From NCBI GenBank assembly GCA_029641185.1, contig JAPWGK010000004.1, positions 2,294,001 to 2,358,000 on the forward strand: a stretch of DNA of 64,000 nucleotides. Reading direction: 5' to 3'. Position numbers and translations under genes: made by a program. The notes beneath the pieces were generated by a model. The model searched no databases. It was given only the letters and a program-made list of their open reading frames with translations, and was not told the DNA's origin. Position 1 is the first letter of the stretch. Each line of letters starts with the position of its first letter. Below, one piece after another: positions 55,068 through 64,000 of the stretch. The stretch is from Pseudofabraea citricarpa. Its lineage: Eukaryota > Ascomycota > Leotiomycetes > Helotiales > Dermateaceae.

Positions 55068-56966
55068 TTACACAAACCACATATCTTCGCATTTAGCTTC
55101 TTGAAAAGCCTCACCTTTCATAATTCCATGAAGATAGCAGTCCCCAACCAAGATCCACTTATTGCCGCTTCTCCTAACCACAAGAGGTATTCTACCACCT
55201 TTAACGACAGCAAGCACATCCCCAACTCTAGCATCGTGACAAGCAAGGCCAAGATAACCGAGATTTGTTTTGAATAGTCGTCGATTGAGAACACAGGGCA
55301 TGACTTGGTCAAATGGAGGATCAGGCGTCCAAAATGCCAACCAGAAGGTAAGCCGAAAGAGCAACCATCCGCCTTTAAGCACCATGCCCAAAACCAGCGC
55401 TACCTCAAAGAATGGGAAGGGTAGTCGGCGAACCCACGCATGTTTTCGCGAATGCTTTATCCACTTCTTAGAGAGATCTTGCATATATTCTGGAGTGACT
55501 TCAGGACCAGGGTGGTAACCTGTTATCAAGATATTCCAGTAAACTTCCTCGATATTCTCGCCAGTGATATATTTCTTATGCCAGAAAAATCCATCATTGA
55601 GGCCTGCAAGCTGTCGCCAATTATGTGCTCTACGTCGCGACTTGAATGCTTCAGCAATACTCTCTTTAGGTGTAAATACATCATCATCGCCCAGCCTAAT
55701 TGGTTCAACCTCACCCAAAGCGCAGATTGTATCGACAACGAATCCAGAAAGACATAGCTCATTATTACTTTCCGCAAACCTTGGGTAACATTGACTGCTA
55801 TTGGCAGCGTTGTAAAGCCGCGAATGTCGATAATTATGCTCCACGCCCATCAGTGAAACCGTCTGCCCTGGGATACTAAGATCTGGTACCCATGTTGGCA
55901 AAACAAGCTGAGAGGATATGTCAGAATTTTTAGGCACGCACAGAATGGCCGTTGTGTGCTCTCGCTCGAGAATACGCATTGTCAAGTCGCGATAAACTTC
56001 TGATACGGGAGCACGGTAATCAGGTCGAATCTCGAGTCCTTTACCACCACCGAATCCAACAGTGCCTGCATCAACAGCCATACCACACATTGCATACACT
56101 TTGTCACGCGGGTCTGTGACATTGCTGGACTTGTGTCGTAAGATAAGCATTAAGACTTCTGCATCCCATCCTTGCTGAAAAGCTAATCTTGTCAGAGCCA
56201 TCTCACCGAGTCTTGTAGTCCCTTTTCTATCAAAGTCCGAGGCAATGCCCATATCGGAAAGAAAGACAAGACTTTTCATGAAATCGTCCCAACTGCTTGT
56301 GGAAGGGCCACAGTAAATTGTGATGTTCTTGGGCACAGCGACTTCTTGCACAACCCAACCACGCTGAAACCATGCACGCTTGAACAACTTAAAGTAACCC
56401 GGGAAGTCATCTCCATTTCTGCGATTAGGCAGATTGTAAATTGCTCCGAGTCCGGTATCTTGTAGATGCTGGAATGTTCTTTGGTCACCCGTTGAATTGC
56501 GCTTCTCATATGCTGCCACAAGTTTTGGTATCAAGGCGAATCCAAGGCGGCTATTTTCTGCCTCCTCCCCTAGCCATAAAACCACCTGTTCAGCGTTTTC
56601 ATATATTTTGCGCATTAACGGTACTTGCGTATTCTTCTCATCGAGATCTGCTTGGTTGATACATATGGCATCTGCCCACAACGTGCGGGTTCTCGTTGAG
56701 TCTCGAAGACGGGCCAAGGCGAGGTAGAGACTCTCCGCAATGTTCAAATGTTCGCCGTCGCAAAGTACACTTCCGAATGGCTTTGGGTCGCCCCAGCAGT
56801 ATGAAATAGCTTCAAATCGTGGTTGGTCGACAAGTCGAACATGCTTGATCGAACAGGAGATGCGTGCTGCACCAGATCCTGGCATTAGCTCAATCACGCG
56901 AATTTGATCTCCATCGCTCTTCGAGAGCGGTTTATACACGAACGTGTTGGCAGGAAGGTGGGCCAT
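55068..56966 (-). CDS. HET-domain (heterokaryon incompatibility) protein
   Basis: A single exon of 632 residues. The HET domain is at the N-terminus: FEAISYCWGDP, the segment ICINQADLDEKNTQVPLMRKI and the LWLGEE end are the three classic blocks. Family members trigger programmed cell death on non-self fusion, or act in other immune-type responses; the partner is unknown. The middle and C-terminus (about residues 220-632) have the common but uncharacterised HET-protein body, including HKSSNVTDPRDKVYAMCGM and a short hydrophobic segment near WLLFRLTFWLAFW that may touch membrane. The end (LVVRRSGNKWILVGDCYLHGIMKGEA) is a typical HET-family tail. I chose the ATG of MAHLPANTFVY; the frame is complete with no break. 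No NACHT or repeat region. Confidence 0.92.
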   Translation of the reverse strand: MAHLPANTFVYKPLSKSDGDQIRVIELMPGSGAARISCSIKHVRLVDQPRFEAISYCWGDPKPFGSVLCDGEHLNIAESLYLALARLRDSTRTRTLWADAICINQADLDEKNTQVPLMRKIYENAEQVVLWLGEEAENSRLGFALIPKLVAAYEKRNSTGDQRTFQHLQDTGLGAIYNLPNRRNGDDFPGYFKLFKRAWFQRGWVVQEVAVPKNITIYCGPSTSSWDDFMKSLVFLSDMGIASDFDRKGTTRLGEMALTRLAFQQGWDAEVLMLILRHKSSNVTDPRDKVYAMCGMAVDAGTVGFGGGKGLEIRPDYRAPVSEVYRDLTMRILEREHTTAILCVPKNSDISSQLVLPTWVPDLSIPGQTVSLMGVEHNYRHSRLYNAANSSQCYPRFAESNNELCLSGFVVDTICALGEVEPIRLGDDDVFTPKESIAEAFKSRRRAHNWRQLAGLNDGFFWHKKYITGENIEEVYWNILITGYHPGPEVTPEYMQDLSKKWIKHSRKHAWVRRLPFPFFEVALVLGMVLKGGWLLFRLTFWLAFWTPDPPFDQVMPCVLNRRLFKTNLGYLGLACHDARVGDVLAVVKGGRIPLVVRRSGNKWILVGDCYLHGIMKGEAFQEAKCEDMWFV

Positions 56967-57602
56967 TTTGTATGTCAAGTCAACATGTGAGTTTGGTCAA
57001 CATGGAAATCTCGCTGAAGGGAAAGAATGGGCAGTGGCCTGTCGAAATCAGCAGTAGGTCCGCGGATCGCTGCGGTATTTATAAATACCTGGGCCATGTT
57101 AGCTGAATGTTAACACAACACATTATATCACATCTCGCAAGGGAGAGTGGAGTGGTACAGCGAGTTGGGGCTGAAAGTCTTGGCAGTGGCCATTGTCCGG
57201 TCCAATACGAAGTGACTGTGCAGTTCCGTACAACTGATGGCAATTCGTGTGGCTGGGCAAGTATCATGACGCGAGACCAAACCCAATCATCTCAAACAGT
57301 GAGGCATGAAGAGGGTTGAACTTCATGTGAGGGACTAGGAGCTGAGATTTGAGGTGACGAAGCGGTTTGGTGGCCGCTCTAATGGAACCGCCCTGGGTCA
57401 AAAGCAGCCGTGCTATTGTAAAGAGTCACGAGTCACGAGTTTCTAGAGACAAATGAACATAATTGCACGCTGTATTACAAAAGAAGTATACGCTGTAGTG
57501 ACACAGTAAAGTTATCTTAATACAAGAGTCAAATTAACGCCTCCGCGGTGCCTCCTCCCTTCATACCGTCGTGTCTATTTTTTATTTTGTATCCTGGCTG
57601 AA
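56967..57602. other. intergenic, no gene seen
   Basis: Promoter of the HET gene and 3' side of the Doa10 gene. A GTCACGA direct repeat (GTCACGAGTCACGAG) occurs near 57426. No gene. Confidence 0.5.
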
Positions 57603-60600
57603 TTATGTCTCGATTCTCCTCACACCCGGTATTGTGACAGCATTCGTCACCTTTCGATTGTCCCCAAAGTTATGCAGGCGCTCTCCGATGAGATACACCT
57701 CATCCTTGATCCGTTGTTTCCAGCCTCGCACAACACCAACCAGAGCCCAGCATGCTAATCCTGCCAGTGCTACAGCAAACATCATTGGATAAACATATCT
57801 GAAAATCACTTTGACCTCCTTCGCACTTGCCTCTTTGAAAATGGTTTTGCAAGCAACCATCGCAATCGCCCAGGGAACACTAAGGAGAATTCCAAGGACG
57901 ACTGTGACAGGTAATATGAAACTTCTAGTTGCGAGTCTGGCATCTGGGTTCAGATACCCATCGCGTGTGATTGCCCGAAGGGCCTGAGCGGGACGGGAGT
58001 CTTCATACCAGAGAATCAGACGAGTAGAGAGCTTGACGTAAAGTAAACCAAGTGTCCAGCTCTGGACAAAATGAACGACGTGCGGTTCATCCGAAGCAAA
58101 GTATGTATGCATGGGTATGAGAAGATAGAACTCAACGAGTAGAGCCGAAAGGGTTGGAAGCAAAAACAAGAACGCCGCATATGTCCAGGCGATACGTCCG
58201 ACCTGGGTAGAGATTGCGCCCAGGCGATTTAGAAGATGCTGTGGGGTTGAGCCGTCGACAGCAACCGCCCTACGAATGTATTTTGCAAATTGATGCAGAT
58301 GCAATACAGTGTAGAGAAGTGTTCCAAGGATGTAGATTCCAATAGAGAAGGCGTAAACATCGTTCTTTCTGACATGAGCGGGAATGAGACGAGCGAATAC
58401 TTGGCGTCCGAATACCAACGGAACGATGGTGATCCCAACACCGGTGACAGCAGCGAAGAGCCAAATAGAGAAGATAAAGAGGAAGATCCTCAGTCGAAAG
58501 TATGGTGGAACATAGACCTGTTTGAACTGCACATTTTCCCTCGAGTGCAATGCATCTTCTGGTCCTTCATCGCCGCCATCAATGCGGTCGTTGGTTTCCG
58601 TCACTTCTAGGAAGACGCGTCGATCCTTGGGAATTCTAACCTGATCGGAGGCCGGTGTCCTCACATATCTTCCATCTCGGACAAAATCCTCTGCTGCCGG
58701 ATTGACTTCCACAGGCTGCTTGGAGAACCAGTCTTCTGCAGTCTGGCCAATGATTTGTGACCAGCTTTGGTCGATATATCGACCTTCTTCGTCCCTTCTT
58801 CTTTCATCAAACATAAACCATGTTAATCGTAACATTCGTGCGCATCGACGGAACCACCAGCTATACATGGTGTGTAACCCATCCGAGGGCTTGAAGAACC
58901 TGACTGCCAAAGGCATCAGGAAGTTATAAAATAAGAGGTCGATAGGAAACTCTAGCACTGGCTCATTTGAAGACCAGTGAATCGGCAAAACGCCTTTGAA
59001 TGTAAATGTAAGACCCCACACAACGCCTCCCAAGCAGATAACCACGAGCGCACCGTAGACCAAAGCACTAAATAGGATTTTCCGAAGTTGTGTCGCAACA
59101 TTTCGTTCCAGAACATCTCGAACCGGATGGAATGTCGGATCATCAGGGTCACGAATGAAGTCTAGGTATATTTGTTAGCAGAGGATTGATTAGCTGATGG
59201 AAGAGTATTTTCTTACAGAGAACCCCTTTTCGCATTATCTTCCGACACATGGATACGAAGAGAGCGAAGTGGAACATGTAGCAGGTTCCTACAAACCAAT
59301 GTACGAAGATAGATGTTAGAGGCGACCTGAGTGTGAAAAGAATTCGGGACATGATGGTGGCATTCTCGAAGAGAGGTAAGAGAGCGGCATCTAGCAATAG
59401 ACCGCAATATAATGGGAAAGCAAGCATCTCGATGCTGATGATCAAAATGACCTTCATAACCCCCCCGGCTTGGTGTAGTAAATCGATAATAGTGGCTTCC
59501 CATTCCCGTCCAACTTGTCCTTCGGAAAATGGAGATCCTTTATTCACATAGAGCACACCAAGAACACAGAGAGTTGTATAGCCAGAGAATGTAGCCCAGA
59601 ATCGATCCCAGCTATCCCAAACGCTAAGCGCTGGATCTAGTGGTGTCGCACGCTTTGCTACCTCGAGACTGATGACCCATGATTCGGGTCTAAGTAAGAG
59701 TTCCGGGAGTCTGACAACAAATTGCCAGCTTGCAATCAGAACATCTTTAAAGGAGTAGAGTACGCCCCAGACTGTCAGGTGGTAATCTCCGGTAAAGACA
59801 AATCGAACATTGCTGCCGATTTCAGCAACAGAGACAGTCATGGCGGTTTTCAATGTCAAAAGAGACTCGTGAGATGCAGCAGAAAAGGCCAGAAGATCCG
59901 AATCAAGAACGTTGACAACACCATTCATTGTTCCGTGCATGCCGTGGTTAAATGCTGTGGAAGCAATATCCAATGCCTTGGTGCCAAGCCCAATAAAATC
60001 TTCAACCATCGGTTTGCCAGCCGAGTCTGTAAAGTAGAAAATAATTTTGAAGGGAAGGTAACTCAGGTATACAACAATGTAGACCATGAACCCCAGGCAC
60101 GCTAATGCGGCATCTTGTAAAAATGCTGCACAGCCAAAGACTAGTCTAAGAGGCAACTTGAAAGCTGGGCCAGGATTTGCAGTGAGTAGAAGAGCCACTC
60201 TTCCGATATTGTAGGGAATCCAAACACCAATGGCGACGGCTAGAGCGAGAAGGAATGCACTAAACAACGCATTTTGAAGTAATCCGGGAAGAGGGCCTCT
60301 CATGCCTACAAGTTCCATAATGCCGTCGAAGTCTTCAGCATCATCTATGCCATCAGGGTCATTAGGATCTAATCCAGCAGCCAAAGCAGCTGCAACGACT
60401 TCGCGATCTTGATTCAAGAAATCAGGGTCGTTAGGCTGAGGGTCTGGCTCGTTGAACAAATCTTGCTGGCCTACTCCACGGTGTACGAACGGGGCTTCGG
60501 CGGCAATATCTTGCACAATCTGTTCATCATCGCCTTCTGGTTCTTCATGACGAAGTTCAATGCCAGGCCTTGCCCATAGCCAGTCGGCAATTTGACCTAT

Positions 60601-63054
60601 GATTCCAGGTGGCTCAACAGGCCGTACTGCTGCAGCTGGTTGCATCGCTTCCTCCGCATGAGGGGCCTGTCCCACATCTATAACATGATCAACTTCAGTG
60701 TGATTCTCTGCCAAAACCTCATTCGAAGATTCCGATTCTGGGATAGGATTGTTCTCAAAGATCTCGTCCCAAGTTTGTGCGACAGCCTCGCTACCATCCT
60801 CTCTTTCTACCTGAATGAGATCAGAGGTTTCTGTTTGATGCGGCCGCGGTTCGGCAGCTGCGTATCTTTCACCAGGAGTTGTACTTGGTGTGACAAGATC
60901 AGCCTCCGCACGATCTGACTCGCTAGTCCAATCACTGGTTCCCCATGTCGAGCCACTACGTTGAATAGACTCACGCTGAGCCTCTCTGCCTTTAGCTATG
61001 GCTTTTTGAACACGGATGGTTTGCCCATCCTTCCATGCTTGATCCTCATTGCCAGCAGAAGAGTCGTGATGAATGTTTTTTGTCTTCTCTTCGGACCAAA
61101 GATTGGCTTCTGGAGTCGGCAGGTTAGAGAAAGACCACTTGCTCTGTGGATATAGGTTTTCTTTGTGTTCCGTAGTAATAGGATGTTCTGGGCTATCAAA
61201 CGGTTTAGTCGCATCGTGCTGGTGTGATGGGAAGCGATTATCGAGTGTAGAAATTGCCGGAGGGATAGTAGATGAGATTTCTTGTTGCTCTTCCTTGCCT
61301 TTGCCCTTATCCCTGCGAGAGGAATCTGCCAGTGATGTTGTGTTTTGATATTGATCAATAGCACTACGTTGGACAGCATCACTAGATTCTAGCACGTCGA
61401 TCCAGCTGCCGGAACTATTCTTGTCCTCTTCACTACCAACACTTAATCTGTTTTCAGAAACAGAGCTATTTCCTTGTACGCTCCAGCCAGAATCTGGGCT
61501 CGGACTTCGTGCGCTTCTAGATCGAAGATTAGAAGAACCGCGAGATTCATGAAGTAAGCCACCGTCTGGTATCTGAAGAATCTTCATTGCACTGACCCAG
61601 TAGGCCATTTGCTCGCTTAGGTTCTCCTGTTCAATGATGCGAAGAACTTCGGCAGGGTCTGCATCGGCACGTTGCCAGATGTTTAAAAATTCACGAGTCA
61701 TTTTTGGTTCTTCGGTGAGCCTACGTTGCAGATCTGCAGCAGGATCGAGCGCATCACGGCCTGGAAGTGTTGGTCGATTCGAAACGGAAGGCTCTCCAGG
61801 CCCTGCATCCGCATCAGCCTCGGTGGGCAAATGCTGTACAGGCAAAGGTCGTTCCCGATTAAGCGCTGGCCACCCATTTCCTCCTATCCCAGGTTGCTGA
61901 TCCGCACCTCTTATTCTTCGCCGTGGACGGATTATATCTCGTTGTTCAACTCCTCTCCCCTCCTCGACTGGCGCGGCTTCGATATTGGGTATGTTAGCTG
62001 CAGGGACAATACGTGGCTCTCGATTTCTCCGCCTCTCTGCTCCTGCAAACTCGGCATTAAATCCTGCTCCCATGTTGATGCCTGGCTGCTGTTGAACCAC
62101 CCATTCACGAATCAAGAAAACCAGGATAAAAGAGATGACGACAAGAAAAGTGATGATATACCCTTCGGTGATAGTGATGGCGATAGAGTTAACTGTTTGG
62201 CTTCTCGTCATATTTTTAAGAAACGAAACCTCACTCAGGAGAGAAGCACGCGGGGTGGTCGGCGATAGATTCTTGAGGAATTGTAAAACCAGAGTCGTGT
62301 TGAATTGGCTATCAGGGACGGCGCTTTGGAACCCAAAGCCATAATAGAAAGACTTCATGAAACCTGCCATCAGGGGATCTGCTGCACTGATATTCAATGA
62401 CTGTGAAAAGGGTATCAAAAATCCAGTAATCTTTTCCATCAAGGCACCGAGACTGGCCGAGCTGGTTTGGCTGGCCAGAAAAGGTGTTGCAGGTGAAGTA
62501 CCATTTCCGGACATGGTTGCCATTTGTAGTTCTTGGGCGATCTCCAGCGCTCTCTCGGTCGTGACGTTGTGTGCGGCACTCATTGACAGATAGTTGGATG
62601 GCCAGCCTCCATCACTGAACCAGAATATGAACCTCCAAAACTGGCGTATGGCAAACGGAAGGATCCCTAGCCACACCGTCACCACCAAGCCGAGTCTCAA
62701 CCACGTTGTAATATTCCGAACCAAGTTGACCGCCAGGTGTCGGAGGAAGACCGAAGCCGGTAGCTGCTGTGGCATGTGCGGCGAGTAGAGCTTGGTGAAG
62801 CGGAAGGGTGTCTTGCATAGCTCGCAGTGTTTCTTCTGTGAATGCGATAACCATTCCATGAGGCAGTCCTGGTGGACAAACTTAATGCTGCCGCTGCACT
62901 TGCATGGATAGAAGAGGGGTTCATTCTCAGCAGCCTCGCCTCTACATATGCGGCAGGTATCCGCATCGTTCATCCCGTCGTCGTCTGGAGGGTTGAACTC
63001 GGGGTCGTTCATGATATCTCGAGGGAACTCGTGTGAAGATGTGGTGTCCGCCAT
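57603..63054 (-). CDS. SSM4: ER RING-CH ubiquitin ligase, Doa10/SSM4 (MARCH6) homolog
   Basis: Two exons (59217-63054, 57603-59161) give 1798 residues; the 55-nt intron is GTAAGA...CCTAG with a GCTAACA branch. The N-terminal RING-CH finger is complete: Cys34, Cys37, Cys51, Cys53, His61, Cys64, Cys77, Cys80 (C4HC3). About 14 hydrophobic segments follow. A long disordered, Ser/Asp-rich cytosolic insert lies around residues 340-900. The TEB4-Doa10 region sits in the second half, and the signature FIRDPDDPTFHPVRDVLERN lies at the intron junction. The enzyme marks misfolded ER and inner-nuclear-membrane proteins for degradation (ERAD-C). I start at the ATG of MADTTSSHEF; an in-frame ATG four codons upstream (63066) is an alternative. 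The gene is intact and slightly longer than yeast Ssm4 because of the insert. Confidence 0.95.
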
Positions 63055-64000
63055 GATGCCTCGCATGGGCCTGAAGCCAGCAAAGATCTATCTCTCAATG
63101 GAAGCGCTACCAGTACGAACAACAAAGGCGAAGCCTCGCATTCACCCAACCCGGAAGACCATCGGACGGCGCAGGTTGTCGCGGATGATGGCGAATTCGT
63201 GCGTGTGTGAACAGCTCACCAGGTCTGCTCGTGTGCAAATTTTGTGGTGAGGCTCGAAACTGAGAGAGTGGTAGATTAGAGAAATGCTGGCTACTTGGAA
63301 TCGCCAGTGCAACGTGATGAGGATGAGGTGCCCGATTAGGCCGGACCTCGGGTGAATGATTTCCCGGTATCACGTGCTGCGTTTTCTCTCCACCATCAGA
63401 AGCAGGTTCTCTTATCAAGCAACATGGTCTTCTGTCATCCTGGTACCTGGATCCCCTCGTTACCTTGTTCTTGATTAAGAGGGACAGAAGTCTCAACTGT
63501 GGGTGCTTCGTATGATTCAAATTCCCTTATCACAGTGACCAAACCAAGATTGTTGCTGTTAATGTCACTCCAGACTTGAGGATGAAACACTTACAACTGG
63601 ATTGCCTCGCTTGAAGCGACTGTAGCTACAGTACTGACCTACTTACCTACTCTCTCAGTGAGAGAAACATCTGCATTGCGTGACAAGACAAGATTAACTC
63701 AAAGCTTGATTCCATTCTCAACTCTCCTCAGAATGGCCCATGTTACGTCTGCTCCCTGCGAATCACAAAGCCATGAGGCAATCTCTCACGAGTTGAGGCG
63801 TTAGCCAGACGCTCTATGACGTTACGGCCAACCTCTTGGCAGCTGCCTTTTCCTGCTTCCTGACAGGCCGGCAGCGACGAAGCAGCTACCGTCTACCTTA
63901 GGTTACTATTACTACTAGACACGGGAACTCCAAGGAATTCTGTCGACACCTCTCTCTGCTCCTTCTGAAGAAACCTCACGTTGAAAGAAAAAAAGCCATT
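63055..64000. other. upstream region of the Doa10 gene, to window end
   Basis: Promoter and leader of the ligase gene; no other gene recognised. The sequence runs off the window end. Confidence 0.5.

Overview
The window is nuclear DNA of a filamentous ascomycete (Pezizomycotina). The signs are short 45-75 nt introns with GTRNGT donors and CTAAC/CTGAC-type branch sites, single-copy fungal housekeeping genes, and family types confined to these fungi (HET domain, DUF3176, DUF7708-like). Protein style, especially the complex III subunit and the AAA ATPase, suggests Leotiomycetes/Helotiales; that placement is an impression, not a test. I assigned 20 protein genes and one tRNA. Most proteins are split over several exons, so exon joins were worked out by hand from splice signals, frame and family motifs.

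Layout. 0.7-9.8 kb: zinc alcohol dehydrogenase, small two-helix membrane protein, proline-rich hypothetical protein, intron-containing tRNA-Arg(UCU), ten-exon Baeyer-Villiger-type flavin monooxygenase. 9.8-24.2 kb: a conserved block on the minus strand with acetyl-CoA carboxylase (ACC1), NudE and an APC-family permease, separated by long pyrimidine-rich, repeat-rich leaders. 25.7-30.4 kb, plus strand: isochorismatase-like hydrolase, a ULP1/C48-like protein whose nucleophile position is serine, and a secreted expansin-like protein. 31-33.6 kb: SPX-EXS (SYG1/XPR1-type) phosphate transporter. 35.5-57 kb: a looser, accessory-looking region with a DUF3176 membrane protein, complex III subunit QCR8, an AAA ATPase head-to-head with a DUF7708-like protein, an NmrA-like Rossmann protein, a SERAC1-like esterase fused to TPR repeats, a secreted Ser/Thr-rich protein, a secreted FAD amine oxidase and a HET-domain protein. 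57.6-63.1 kb: the Doa10/SSM4 RING-CH ubiquitin ligase.

The conserved genes are ordinary cell machinery: fatty acid synthesis, dynein regulation, phosphate export, respiration and ER-associated degradation. The accessory region is rich in families linked to fungal non-self recognition (HET, SERAC1-type esterase, TPR, DUF7708), but nothing shows that they act together. The most unusual observations are structural: a 4-nt microexon in the AAA ATPase and a 6-nt microexon in the monooxygenase, each needed to restore a conserved motif; two well-supported GC-AG introns; a QCR8 first junction that does not stay in frame with the best canonical splice pair; and the Cys-to-Ser change in the ULP1-like protein.
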